Positions 26,527 to 35,262 of a DNA stretch of 64,000 nucleotides are shown here, piece by piece (positions within the stretch are counted from its first letter, which is position 1; every line of letters begins with the position of its first letter). The DNA is from Curtobacterium flaccumfaciens pv. betae. GTDB lineage: Bacteria > Actinomycetota > Actinomycetes > Actinomycetales > Microbacteriaceae. Below the pieces are notes generated by a model. The model made no database searches. It saw only the letters and a list, made by a program, of their open reading frames with translations, and was not told the origin of the DNA. Both the position numbers and the translations under genes were made by a program. The stretch covers positions 1,116,001 through 1,180,000 of the forward strand of contig NZ_JAPJDC010000001.1 of assembly GCF_026241855.1 (NCBI RefSeq), in the 5' to 3' direction.

Positions 26527-28056
26527 GTGAGCCACACGCACCTCGAGATCGAGCGCACCTACGACCTGCCCGAGGGCGGTGCCCTCCCCGACCTCCTCGG
26601 CGCGGGCGGCATCCTCCGCACCGAGCACCAGGAGCCGTTCGAACTGGACGCGACCTACTGGGACACCGAGCGGTACGACCTGGTGGCCGCGCGGGTGACC
26701 GTGCGCCGCCGCACGGGCGGCCCCGACGCCGGCTGGCACATCAAGCGCTCGGAGTCGGACACGGTCCGCCACGAGCAGCAGTTCCCCCTGACCGACGACG
26801 CCGACACGGTGCCCGACGAGGTCCTCGCCGCGCTCTTCACGGAGCGTCGCGGTCGCGGGCTGCGTCCCGTCGTCCGGATCACCACCACCCGCACCGTCAC
26901 CCGACTGCTCGACGAGGACGGCGACCAGATCGCCGAACTCGCCGACGACCAGGTCACCGCCCAGCGCCTCGACGACGACGCTCCGGAGACCCCGCGCACC
27001 TGGCGTGAGGTCGAGGTCGAGACCGTCGACGGCGTCGACCCGCAGATCGCCCACGAGCTGTTCGCGGCCCTCGACGGGCGCTTCGCGGCCGTCGGTGCCG
27101 GCCCCGCCGCCGTCGCGTCCAAGCTGGCACGCGGGCTGGCAGGAGCACCGGCACCGCGCCTCCAGACCGAGGAGAAGCCGGCCAAGGGCACGACCGCACG
27201 CATCCTGGCGAAGCGGGTGCGCAAGCTGCGCGTCGCGCTGCTCGGCCAGGAGGCCCGGCTCCGCTCCGGCGACACGGCCGACCTCCGGCAGGCGGCCGAC
27301 ACCACCCTCGAGATCGCCGCGATCCTAGGCGCCTACCGCCCGGCGTTCCCCGACGGCGAGGCCGTCGACCGCGCCGCCGAGGCGGCGGACGGCCTGGCGG
27401 GCGTCACCGCGCGTGCGGCGCTGGCCGAGTACCTGATCGACCGGCTGCCGCGGGCGTCGTCGCCAGCGCAGGACGACCTGGTCGATGCGATGACCCGCGA
27501 GCGCATCCTCGCCTCGACCCGGGAACGTCGCGACCAGGCGGTGCGGGACGTCGTCGCGTTCCTGCACGGCGAGCCGTTCCTCGAGCTGCTCGACGCCCTC
27601 GACGACGCTGCCGAGCGCCCGGTGCCGACGGCGTGGTCGCTCCGCGCACCGAAGCAGGTCGCGCAGGACGTCGGCGCCGACGTGAAGCCGCGTGTGCGCG
27701 AACTCGTCCGGGCCGCCGTCGCCGACGACACCTCGGACACCGCCGCCGAGCGCGAAGCCGCTGACCGGACCACCACCGAGGCCGCGTGGCAGGAGACGAT
27801 GCGCGCCCGGATGGCGATGGACGTGCTCGGCGACGACGCGTTCCCGCACGCGCTGTGGAAGCGGATCGGCACCGCGGCCGACGTGCTGACCGAACGGGTG
27901 CGGTCCCTGCACGCCCTCGACATCCTGCGGGCGAACGCGGCGATCGCGGAGCGCGGGGGTGAGGGCACGTTCGGGTACGGCGTGCTCGCGGGGGACCGGG
28001 TGCGCCTGGCCGAGGAGTCCTACGACGAGGCGGTGCACGCGCTCAACCGCGTGTGA
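26527..28056 (+). CDS. CYTH and CHAD domain protein
   Basis: The 509-aa protein joins an N-terminal CYTH (triphosphate tunnel) domain with a C-terminal all-helical CHAD domain. The CYTH part starts with HLEIERTYDLP, a variant of the ExExK signature, and has acidic and basic strand motifs to about residue 200. CHAD follows from about 225, with the conserved Arg/His helices ending near LHALDILRANAA. Both domains are tied to polyphosphate and triphosphate binding, so a polyphosphate-linked role is likely. The GTG at 26527 lies 7 bases after a TAGACA hexamer (26514-26519), suggesting a leaderless message. Confidence 0.88.
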   Translation: MSHTHLEIERTYDLPEGGALPDLLGAGGILRTEHQEPFELDATYWDTERYDLVAARVTVRRRTGGPDAGWHIKRSESDTVRHEQQFPLTDDADTVPDEVLAALFTERRGRGLRPVVRITTTRTVTRLLDEDGDQIAELADDQVTAQRLDDDAPETPRTWREVEVETVDGVDPQIAHELFAALDGRFAAVGAGPAAVASKLARGLAGAPAPRLQTEEKPAKGTTARILAKRVRKLRVALLGQEARLRSGDTADLRQAADTTLEIAAILGAYRPAFPDGEAVDRAAEAADGLAGVTARAALAEYLIDRLPRASSPAQDDLVDAMTRERILASTRERRDQAVRDVVAFLHGEPFLELLDALDDAAERPVPTAWSLRAPKQVAQDVGADVKPRVRELVRAAVADDTSDTAAEREAADRTTTEAAWQETMRARMAMDVLGDDAFPHALWKRIGTAADVLTERVRSLHALDILRANAAIAERGGEGTFGYGVLAGDRVRLAEESYDEAVHALNRV

Positions 28057-28059
28057 GCG

Positions 28060-28162
28060 GGGTGCGTGCGCCGCGTGCGCCGGGTGCGCCGGGTGCGCCG
28101 CTGATCGCTTGGTGAGCAGAAGAGGTCGGGTCCCGCGTTCGGACCCGACCTCATCTGCTCAC
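28060..28162. repeat. GTGCGCCGG tandem run plus 51-nt palindrome (family B copy)
   Basis: About four short GTGCGCCGG-type repeats (28060-28100) lead into a 51-nt palindrome at 28112-28162. Its arms GTGAGCAGAAGAGGTCGGGT... and ...GACCTCATCTGCTCAC differ by one base, with a 7-base loop. It lies between two convergent genes. Other 51-nt members are at 40689, 40906, 41121 and 49097, and a shorter one is at 40379. Confidence 0.88.
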
Positions 28163-28179
28163 GAAGTGCGCGGTGCGGC

Positions 28180-30351
28180 TCAGCCCGCGGCGATCGGGTT
28201 GGTGGTCGCGGCGGCGGGCGTCTCGTCGGCGAGCCCGAGCACGTCGAGCAGCCAGGCGAGTTCGAACGCCCGCTCCTTCCACGACGCGTAGCGACCGCTG
28301 ACACCACCGTGGCCGGCGGACATCTCGGTCTTCAGCAGCACCGGAGCGCCGACCTCGCGGAGCTTCGCGGTCCACTTCGCGGGCTCGACGTAGAGCACGC
28401 GGGTGTCGTTGATCGAGGTCACGGCGAGGATCTGCGGGTACCGCACGTCGTCGCGGACGTTCTCGTACGGGGTGTACTCGCTCATGTAGCGGTAGACCTC
28501 GGCGTCGTGCAGCGGGTCGCCCCACTCGTCCCACTCGATGACGGTGAGGGGCAGGTCCGGGTCGAGGATGCTCGTCAGCGCGTCGACGAACGGCACGGCG
28601 GCCAGGATGCCGGCGAACCGCTCGGGTGCGAGGTTGGCGACCGCGCCCATCAAGAGTCCGCCCGCGCTGCCGCCCTCGGCCACGAGCCGGTCGGCGCTGG
28701 TCCGGCCGGACTCGATCAGGTGCTCGGCGACCGCGACGAAGTCGGTGAACGTGTTCTTCTTCGTCAGGGTCTTGCCGTTCTCGTACCAGTGCCGGCCGAG
28801 CTCACCGCCACCACGGACGTGCGCGACGGCGAAGACGACACCGCGGTCGAGCATCGACAGGCGCATGACGCTGAAGCCGGGGTCGATCGAGTGCTCGTAC
28901 GAGCCGTAGCCGTAGAGGTGCAGCGGTGCCGGGGTACCGTCCTCGACGGCGTCACGACGCCAGACGAGCGAGATCGGCACACGGGTGCCGTCCGACGCGG
29001 TCGCCCAGTCGCGCTCCTGCACGTAGTCGGCCGGGTCGTAGCCGCCGAGCACGGGCTGGCGCTTCAGGACGGTGACCTCGCCGGTGGCCAGGTCGAGGTC
29101 GCTGACCTCGGAGGGGGTCACGAACGACGTGTACCCGATGCGGAGCGTCGGCTGCTCCCACTCCGGGTTGCCGCCGAGCCCCGCCGAGAACAGTGCTTCG
29201 TCGAAGGGGACCTCGTGCGCGTCGCCGTAGCCGTCGCCCTCGATCGGGATGATCGCGACGCGGGGGAGCGCCTCGGACCGGTACTCCAGGGCGAGGTGCC
29301 CGGCGAAGGCGTCGACCGACTCGATGCGGCGCTCGGTGTGGTGCGCCACGACGACGCGGCGGTCACGCTCGGACGTCGGGTCGTCGGCGGGGACGTCGAC
29401 GAGCTCGAAGTTCTCGGCGCCGTCGTTGTGCAGCACCAGGAACCGGTCGCTGCCGCCGACGATGGCGTGCTCGATCTCGTACTCGACGCCCTCGCGGCGG
29501 GGCCAGACGACCTGGAACTCACCGGTCGGGTCCGCGGCGTCGAGGACGTGCGCCTCGGAGGTGATCTTCGAGCCGAGCTCGATGACGATGTACTGCGAGG
29601 AGCGGGTGACACCGACACCGACCCAGTAACGGTCGTCGGGCTCCTCGAACACCAGGACGTCCTCGGACGCCGCGGTGCCGACCGTGTGGCGCCAGATCTT
29701 GTCCGGACGCCAGGACTCGTCGACCGTGGGGTAGAACACGTAGCGCCCGGCCGGGTCGAACGTGGCGCCGGCCCCGGTGTTCGGGATGGCGTCGCCGAGG
29801 TCGGTCCCCGAGGCCAGGTCGCGCACGTGCAGGGTGTAGCGCTCGTCACCCTCGACGTCGATGCCGTAGACCAGGCGGGTGCCGTCGTCGCTGATGTCGT
29901 ACGTGCCGAGGGAGAAGAACTCGTGGCCGTCGGCCAGGGCGTTGCCGTCGAGGACCACCTGCTCGCCGGGGAGCGTCGACTCGCCCTCGACGACGGCGGG
30001 CGGCGTCCAGTCGTCGGGGCCGGCGACGGGCACGCGGCAGTGCACGCCGTACTGGCTGCCCTCGGCGGTGCGGGTGAAGTACCACCAGTCGCCCATGCGG
30101 ACCGGTACTGAGAGGTCGGTCTCCTGCACGCGGCTCTTCACCTCGGCGAAGATGCGGTCCCGCAGCGGCGCGAGGTGCGCGGTGGCGGCGTCGGTGTGGG
30201 CGTTCTCGGCTTCGAGGTACGCCAGGGTGTCGGGGGATTCCTTGTCCCGCAGCCACTCGTAGTCGTCGACGAAGTCGATGCCGTGGTGGGTCCGTGTCAC
30301 GGGCCGCTTGGCGGCGCTGGGCGGGGTGGATGCGGTGTGCTCGTTGCTCAC
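28180..30351 (-). CDS. ptrB: oligopeptidase B (S9 family)
   Basis: This is a cytosolic serine peptidase that cleaves short peptides after Arg or Lys (723 aa, family length). An N-terminal beta-propeller begins after VTRTHHGIDFVDDYEWLRD. The catalytic domain holds the nucleophile in AEGGSAGGLLMGA (Ser about 562), the Asp in TSINDTRV, and the His in SAGHGGVSGRY. There is no signal peptide. It is convergent with the CYTH-CHAD gene and 29 bp upstream of the stop of the Fic gene. Confidence 0.93.
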   Translation of the reverse strand: MSNEHTASTPPSAAKRPVTRTHHGIDFVDDYEWLRDKESPDTLAYLEAENAHTDAATAHLAPLRDRIFAEVKSRVQETDLSVPVRMGDWWYFTRTAEGSQYGVHCRVPVAGPDDWTPPAVVEGESTLPGEQVVLDGNALADGHEFFSLGTYDISDDGTRLVYGIDVEGDERYTLHVRDLASGTDLGDAIPNTGAGATFDPAGRYVFYPTVDESWRPDKIWRHTVGTAASEDVLVFEEPDDRYWVGVGVTRSSQYIVIELGSKITSEAHVLDAADPTGEFQVVWPRREGVEYEIEHAIVGGSDRFLVLHNDGAENFELVDVPADDPTSERDRRVVVAHHTERRIESVDAFAGHLALEYRSEALPRVAIIPIEGDGYGDAHEVPFDEALFSAGLGGNPEWEQPTLRIGYTSFVTPSEVSDLDLATGEVTVLKRQPVLGGYDPADYVQERDWATASDGTRVPISLVWRRDAVEDGTPAPLHLYGYGSYEHSIDPGFSVMRLSMLDRGVVFAVAHVRGGGELGRHWYENGKTLTKKNTFTDFVAVAEHLIESGRTSADRLVAEGGSAGGLLMGAVANLAPERFAGILAAVPFVDALTSILDPDLPLTVIEWDEWGDPLHDAEVYRYMSEYTPYENVRDDVRYPQILAVTSINDTRVLYVEPAKWTAKLREVGAPVLLKTEMSAGHGGVSGRYASWKERAFELAWLLDVLGLADETPAAATTNPIAAG

Positions 30352-30380
30352 CGTCCCACCCTATTCGCCCGTACCCCCGG

Positions 30381-31580
30381 TCAGGCCGCCGTGCGCTCGC
30401 GGCCGCCCACAGCGGCGTGCACCCGCTGCTCGAACGCCTCGAGCTCGGCGACCACGGCGGGTGCGACCCACGCGCGGTCACGGCGACGACCGGTGACCGG
30501 ACGGAGCACTCCCGCCAGCACCAGGTCGTGCGTGACGCGCTCGACCTCGTCGGCGGTGAGCAGGGTGTCCAGGTGCGCTTCGGTCAGGACGGGGTCGTCG
30601 GCGAGTGCACGGCCGACCACGGCGTGCGGACCCGAGGCGCAGGGGCCTGCCGACAGGTCGGCGTCGTGCTCCTTGAGCAGCAGGGCGCTCAGCGTCGCCT
30701 CGTCGCACACTGTCCCGATCGCCAGGGCCAGGTCGACCACGAACCCGGTGACCCGGCCGTCGCGGTACTGCTCCAGGTGCCGGAAGTACCGCCGCCGGTC
30801 CGCCGCGAGCGCGGTGGCCACCGGTGCCGTGACCGTGGTCGTCACCCCGCGTCGCCGGAGCACGGCCCCGATCAGCGCCCGCCCGATCCGACCGTTGCCG
30901 TCGGTGAACGGGTGGATCGACTCGAACTGCGCGTGGGCGATCGCGGCCTGGGCGATCGGGTGCAGGTCCACGCGGTGCACGAACGCGAACAGGTCGGCCA
31001 TCAGCGGTGCCACGAGCTCGGGCGGCGGTGGCACGTGGACGGCGTCGCGGGGTGTGGCGCCGCCGCCGATCCAGTTCTGCACGTCGCGGTACCGGCCGGC
31101 GTACCGTCCGTCGACCGGGTCGTCGCGCATCAGCAGGCGATGTGCCTCGAGCAGGGAGGCCTCGGTGACGGTTCCCGAATCCGCTCCGGACACCAGGTGC
31201 TCGACGGCTCCGCCGACCCGGACGACCGCGGTGGCACCCGCGTTCGCGCGGATGCCGACGAGTGCCCGCGCCAGGTCGTCGATCGACGCGGACTCGTCCT
31301 CGATCCGCGACGACGCCAGGGCGTCGGTCCGGCCGAGCACCGACCCGAGCGGTGCGAGCCGCGAGCCGTGGTGGACGTCGAGGGTGCGCAGGGCCGTGGC
31401 GCTCCGGTCGAGCAGCGCGACGGTGTCGTCGTCGGGCGTCCACCGAGCCCTCGCGATGGACGGGGGCAGCGACACCTGCACGGTGGTCACCAGCCGGTCG
31501 TCGCGGCACCCGCGGACGGTGCTCCGCCACGGTCGCTCGGTGCAGTCGTGCGTGGGCCAGGTGTCGATCCGGTGTGCCAT
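30381..31580 (-). CDS. Fic family protein (probable AMPylase, class II)
   Basis: Fic proteins transfer AMP or related groups to protein hydroxyls. The 399-aa sequence has the core HPFTDGNGRIGR with catalytic His223. An N-terminal helix carries SSRIED at 90-95, close to the inhibitory (S/T)xxxE(G/N) motif with Asp in the last place, which marks a self-inhibited class II Fic. The C-terminal 100 residues resemble a winged helix. The target is unknown, and no antitoxin-like gene is adjacent. It is divergent from the amidohydrolase gene. Confidence 0.92.
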   Translation of the reverse strand: MAHRIDTWPTHDCTERPWRSTVRGCRDDRLVTTVQVSLPPSIARARWTPDDDTVALLDRSATALRTLDVHHGSRLAPLGSVLGRTDALASSRIEDESASIDDLARALVGIRANAGATAVVRVGGAVEHLVSGADSGTVTEASLLEAHRLLMRDDPVDGRYAGRYRDVQNWIGGGATPRDAVHVPPPPELVAPLMADLFAFVHRVDLHPIAQAAIAHAQFESIHPFTDGNGRIGRALIGAVLRRRGVTTTVTAPVATALAADRRRYFRHLEQYRDGRVTGFVVDLALAIGTVCDEATLSALLLKEHDADLSAGPCASGPHAVVGRALADDPVLTEAHLDTLLTADEVERVTHDLVLAGVLRPVTGRRRDRAWVAPAVVAELEAFEQRVHAAVGGRERTAA

Positions 31581-31684
31581 CCCGCGACGGTAGAACCACC
31601 CGGACGCTCGACGCCAGGAATCGGTATTCCGCCCGCTCGCCCCCGCCCGCTCGCCGCCGCCCGCCCCCGCGTACCGTTGGTGCC

Positions 31685-32884
31685 ATGAGCAACTCCTTCG
31701 CGATCACCGGTGCCCACGTCGTCCCCGTCTCCGCTCCCGCCTTCGACGGCGGCGCGGTCGTCGTCGAGGACGGCCGGATCACCGCGATCGGTCCGGACGT
31801 CTCCCCGCCCGAGGGGATGACGGTCATCGACGCCGCGGGTTCGTGGCTCGTCCCCGGCTTCGTCGAGGCACACGGCCACGTCGGCATCCACGAGGAGGCC
31901 AACGGCGAGGCCGGCAACGACACGAACGAGATGACCGCGCCGAACATGGCCGGCGTCCGGGCGATCGACGCGATCGACATCGACGACGAGGGCTTCCGGG
32001 ACGCGCTCGCCGGCGGCATCACGAGCATCGTCGTCAAGCCCGGCTCCGGCAACCCGATCGGCGGTCAGAGCGTCGCCATCAAGACCTGGGGCGGCCGCAC
32101 GATCGACGAGCAGCTCATCTCCGACTCGGTGAGCGTGAAGAGCGCCCTCGGCGAGAACCCGAAGCGCGTCTACGGCGGCAAGGGCCAGACACCCTCGACC
32201 CGGCTCGGCGTCGCGAAGATCATCCGCGACGCCTTCGTCGAGGCGCAGAACTACCGGGCCGCCCGTGACGCCGCCGCCGCGAAGGACGAGCCGTTCGCCC
32301 GCGACCTGACGAAGGAGACGCTCGTTCGGGTGCTCGACGGCGAGCTCGTCTGGGACCAGCACACGCACCGCCACGACGACATCGCCACCGCGATCCGCCT
32401 GTCCGAGGAGTTCGGCTACCGGCTCGTCGTGAACCACGGCACCGAGGCGCACAAGATCGCCGACGTGCTGGCCGCCAAGGACATCCCGGTCATCTACGGC
32501 CCGCTGTTCACCAGCCGCTCGAAGGTCGAGCTCCGCGACCGCGGCATCCCGAACCTCGCCGCCATCGCGGCGGCGGGGGTGCGGGTCGCCATCACGACGG
32601 ACGCGCCGGTCGTGCCGATCAACATGCTCGTCGACCAGGCGACCGCCGCCGTGAAGGAGGGTCTGCCCGCCCAGACCGCACTCGAGGCGCTCACGATCAA
32701 CCCGGCCGAGTTCCTCGGGTTCGGGGACCGCGTCGGTCGCCTGGCCGAGGGCTACGACGCCGACCTCGTGCTCTGGGACGGCGACCCGCTCGACGCGACC
32801 AGCCGCGCGACGCGCGTCTGGATCGACGGCAAGTCCGTCTTCACGTGGGCCGACGGAGCCGGCGTCACCACGCCGCGCTGGTAG
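31685..32884 (+). CDS. metal-dependent amidohydrolase
   Basis: This is a TIM-barrel hydrolase of 399 aa related to imidazolonepropionase-like enzymes. Metal ligands expected for the superfamily are seen: VEAHGHVG (HxH), the THRHDD and VVNHGTEAH histidines, and the Asp of ITTDAPVVP. C-terminal GRLAEGYDADLVLWDGDP is the usual small beta-domain return. Substrate specificity is not evident. ATG 31685 is 7 bases after TACCGT (31672-31677), and in-frame sequence further upstream is the shadow of the divergent Fic gene. Confidence 0.9.
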   Translation: MSNSFAITGAHVVPVSAPAFDGGAVVVEDGRITAIGPDVSPPEGMTVIDAAGSWLVPGFVEAHGHVGIHEEANGEAGNDTNEMTAPNMAGVRAIDAIDIDDEGFRDALAGGITSIVVKPGSGNPIGGQSVAIKTWGGRTIDEQLISDSVSVKSALGENPKRVYGGKGQTPSTRLGVAKIIRDAFVEAQNYRAARDAAAAKDEPFARDLTKETLVRVLDGELVWDQHTHRHDDIATAIRLSEEFGYRLVVNHGTEAHKIADVLAAKDIPVIYGPLFTSRSKVELRDRGIPNLAAIAAAGVRVAITTDAPVVPINMLVDQATAAVKEGLPAQTALEALTINPAEFLGFGDRVGRLAEGYDADLVLWDGDPLDATSRATRVWIDGKSVFTWADGAGVTTPRW

Positions 32885-32899
32885 CGAGCACGACACACA

Positions 32900-32937
32900 A
32901 CTGGAGGCGCGGTGCCAGCTGGCACCGCGCCTCCAGT
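32900..32937. repeat. perfect 38-nt palindrome
   Basis: ACTGGAGGCGCGGTGCCAG is followed directly by its exact reverse complement, with no loop. It begins 15 bases after the amidohydrolase stop. The GGAGGC/GCCTCC ends resemble family D. Confidence 0.92.
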
Positions 32938-32957
32938 CCGTCGTGGGCCCACGCCCA

Positions 32958-33017
32958 TTTCGCCGTGCGCGACACCTCACGCGCGCGCCGCCCCGTGACG
33001 TGTCGCTCAGCGCGAAA
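32958..33017. repeat. 60-nt palindromic element, family C copy 1
   Basis: The element opens with TTTCGCCGTGCGCGACACCT and closes with GTGTCGCTCAGCGCGAAA, an imperfect inverted repeat. A second member with the same length is at 57589-57648. Both lie between convergent genes. Confidence 0.78.
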
Positions 33018-33051
33018 CGCCCGCGGCACACGCGCCGGGGGCGCCGCGTGC

Positions 33052-33942
33052 TCAGACCTCGCGTGCCAGCAGGAAGTCGTTGATCCGCGTCGTGAGCTCG
33101 GCGTCGATCGGCCGCGCGTCGCCGTTCACCGAACGGATCGGCGCAGCCTGCCGCACGCTCGACACGAGCCAGAGCGCGTCCGCCGCCGCCAGGTCGGCGA
33201 GCGTGACGAGCTCGTAGGCGGTCTCGATGCCCTCCTGCTCGGCGAAGCGGAACACGTCGGCCTGCGTCGTGCCGGCCAGGATCCCGATGTCGGTGCGGGG
33301 CGTGACGAGCCGGTCGCCGACCTTCATGATCAGGTTGGCGCGCGTGCCCTCGAGCACGTAGCCGTCGCTCGAGACGAACAGGGCGTCGTCGGCGCCGCGG
33401 CGGACGGCTTCGCGCAGGGCGGCCATGTTGACGCCGTACGACAGCGTCTTCGCGCCCTGCAGCAGCCACGGCGAGGTGCGCTCGACGTCGTGCCGGTACC
33501 CGCGGTCCAGGACGACGACGGAGATGCCCTCGGTGCGTGCGGCCGTGGAGTCGCCCGACGGCGCCGCGTAGACCCACCCGGTCGGGCGGTCGGTGCCCTC
33601 GACGCCGCGGGTCAGGACGGTCTTGGCGAAGGCCTCGCGCACCGGGTCGAGGCGGGCGCAGACGGCCTCGATGGCCTGGCGCCAGGCCTCCGGGTCCGGG
33701 GCGGGCAGGTCGAGCATCGCGGCGGAGCGGCCGAAGCGGGCGAGGTGCGCCTCGAGGGCCTGGGGCCGACCGTCGATCACCGTGATCGTCTCGAACACGC
33801 CGTCGCCGCGCGTCACGCCGAGGTCCTGCACCTGGACGTGCTCCTCGAGCGGCTTCGCCCAGGTGAAGGCGTCGGCCGCGGGGTCGTGCGGCGCGGCGTC
33901 GCGGGAGGGCTGGTTGAGGACGGCGAGCACGATTTCGGTCAT
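33052..33942 (-). CDS. pabC: aminodeoxychorismate lyase (class IV aminotransferase fold)
   Basis: This is a PLP enzyme that splits 4-amino-4-deoxychorismate into 4-aminobenzoate and pyruvate, completing the pathway begun by pabB. The 296 aa have DGVFETI near 47, the PLP Lys165 in GAKTLSYG, and LEGTRANLI with the PLP-nitrogen Glu. Branched-chain or D-amino-acid transaminases share this fold. PabC is preferred because of length, the SYGVN context and the presence of pabB. ATG 33942 gives MTEIVLAVLNQP; upstream in-frame sequence is non-conserved. Confidence 0.82.
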   Translation of the reverse strand: MTEIVLAVLNQPSRDAAPHDPAADAFTWAKPLEEHVQVQDLGVTRGDGVFETITVIDGRPQALEAHLARFGRSAAMLDLPAPDPEAWRQAIEAVCARLDPVREAFAKTVLTRGVEGTDRPTGWVYAAPSGDSTAARTEGISVVVLDRGYRHDVERTSPWLLQGAKTLSYGVNMAALREAVRRGADDALFVSSDGYVLEGTRANLIMKVGDRLVTPRTDIGILAGTTQADVFRFAEQEGIETAYELVTLADLAAADALWLVSSVRQAAPIRSVNGDARPIDAELTTRINDFLLAREV

Positions 33943-34010
33943 GCATCCATCCAACCGCACGCGGGTGCGTGCGTGCGCGGGGCCGGGGTGTGCGTGCGCC
34001 GACGCGCGCG

Positions 34011-34361
34011 TCAGCCCGCTTCGGGCAGCGCGCCCAGCAGCTTCCACACGGCGGGCGTCAGCTCGGGGTGCTGCAGCGCGATCCGGCGCAGCCGGTGGTA
34101 CTCCTCGCCCAGCCTGGTGCCCTGCCCGGACGCCGGGTGGCTCGACCACTGCGCGTGCCGCTTGCCGATCGCCTCGTCCAGGTCGACGGCGTCCGCACGC
34201 AGGATCAGCACGACCTGCTCGTCGACGGTGGGGAGCGTCGGCATGAACTCCCACGGGTCCTCGCCCTGACGGCTCCGGTGCTCGACGAGCATCGAGATCT
34301 CCTCGGCGGCCTCGGCGCGCAGCACTTCGAGGCTGCGCCCGGTCCTGCGGGGCTCAGCCAT
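34011..34361 (-). CDS. hypothetical protein
   Basis: This is a 116-aa soluble protein with no recognised domain. It has a basic start (MAEPRRTGRSLEVLRAEA), an acidic middle (PTVDEQVVLILRADAVDLDEA) and a Leu-rich C-terminus (LTPAVWKLLGALPEAG). It is divergent from the NUDIX gene, with 64 bp between starts. The start ATG 34361 fits; a longer frame to 34409 would run through the NUDIX promoter. Confidence 0.65.
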   Translation of the reverse strand: MAEPRRTGRSLEVLRAEAAEEISMLVEHRSRQGEDPWEFMPTLPTVDEQVVLILRADAVDLDEAIGKRHAQWSSHPASGQGTRLGEEYHRLRRIALQHPELTPAVWKLLGALPEAG

Positions 34362-34425
34362 GGTGCCCCCGCAGCACGCCTGCCATGGGAAAAGCGTACG
34401 ACACTCCATCGGTCACACTGGACGC

Positions 34426-34944
34426 GTGACCCTTCGCGACGAGAGCAAGTCCCAGCATCCCCGGGTGGTGGTCGTGTACCTGCTGCGCGACGGCGAGGCA
34501 GGCCCCGAGGTGCTGCTGGGGGAGAAGCGCCGTGGCCTCGGCACGGGCCGTCTGGTCGGCCCCGGCGGCAAGCGCGAGCCCGGCGAGTCGGCGGTCGAGA
34601 CCGCCGTGCGCGAGGTGCGTGAGGAGGTCGGCCTGCGGCTCGACACGGTCGACCTGGAGGCCCGTGGCACGTTGGACTACCGGTTCCCGTACCGGCCGTC
34701 CTGGTCCCAGGTCTCGGACGTCTTCGTCTGCCGCCGCTGGCAGGGAGACCCGACGGGCTCCGACGAACTCGAGCCGCGGTGGATCCCCGTCGACACCGTG
34801 CCCTACGACGCGATGTGGGACGACGCCCGCTACTGGCTGCCGGGGGTGCTCGCCGGGGGCAGCGTCCGCGCGCGGTTCACGTTCGCCGAGGACGACGCGA
34901 CGGTCGCCGGGTTCACCGGGACGGGCGTCGGCGTGGGTGACTAG
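34426..34944 (+). CDS. NUDIX hydrolase (MutT-like)
   Basis: This 172-aa protein hydrolyses nucleoside diphosphates linked to another moiety. The Nudix box is complete at about residues 42-65 (GKREPGESAVETAVREVREE, then VGL). An oxidised purine dNTPase role like MutT is likely but not proven. The GTG at 34426 comes 6 bases after a CACACT hexamer (34414-34419), suggesting a leaderless message. Its stop is 3 bases from the stop of the convergent small membrane gene. Confidence 0.87.
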   Translation: MTLRDESKSQHPRVVVVYLLRDGEAGPEVLLGEKRRGLGTGRLVGPGGKREPGESAVETAVREVREEVGLRLDTVDLEARGTLDYRFPYRPSWSQVSDVFVCRRWQGDPTGSDELEPRWIPVDTVPYDAMWDDARYWLPGVLAGGSVRARFTFAEDDATVAGFTGTGVGVGD

Positions 34945-34947
34945 CGG

Positions 34948-35235
34948 CTAGCGCGGCTGCTGGGTACGGGTGCTGCCGGTGCGCGCTTCCTCGGCGGCGG
35001 CCATGACGTCGGCGTCGCCGCTCCGGCCGCCCAGGGGCCGCACGAAGAAGTCGATGATGCCGACGACGATCGCGCCGATCATCGAGAACATCGCCCACCC
35101 GACGAACAGCCCGGCGGTACCCCGGCCGTCGGCGGGCGCGAGCAGGACGCTCGCGGCGTAGAAGCCGACCGTCAGCACGAGGAACACGACGACGACGGTG
35201 ATGAGGACGCGGTGCCAGGTGATGCGGGGGTTCAT
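34948..35235 (-). CDS. small membrane protein, two helices
   Basis: This is a 95-aa protein of unknown function. Hydrophobic helices are at about 8-32 (VLITVVVVFLVLTVGFYAASVLL) and 42-66 (LFVGWAMFSMIGAIVVGIIDFFV). A basic and then polar tail ends in RTQQPR. It lies 27 bp downstream of the start of no other gene on its strand: the next gene upstream ends at 35263 with the same orientation, so the two may be co-transcribed. Confidence 0.7.
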   Translation of the reverse strand: MNPRITWHRVLITVVVVFLVLTVGFYAASVLLAPADGRGTAGLFVGWAMFSMIGAIVVGIIDFFVRPLGGRSGDADVMAAAEEARTGSTRTQQPR

Positions 35236-35262
35236 CCGATCAGGATACGCGTCAGCGGCGCC

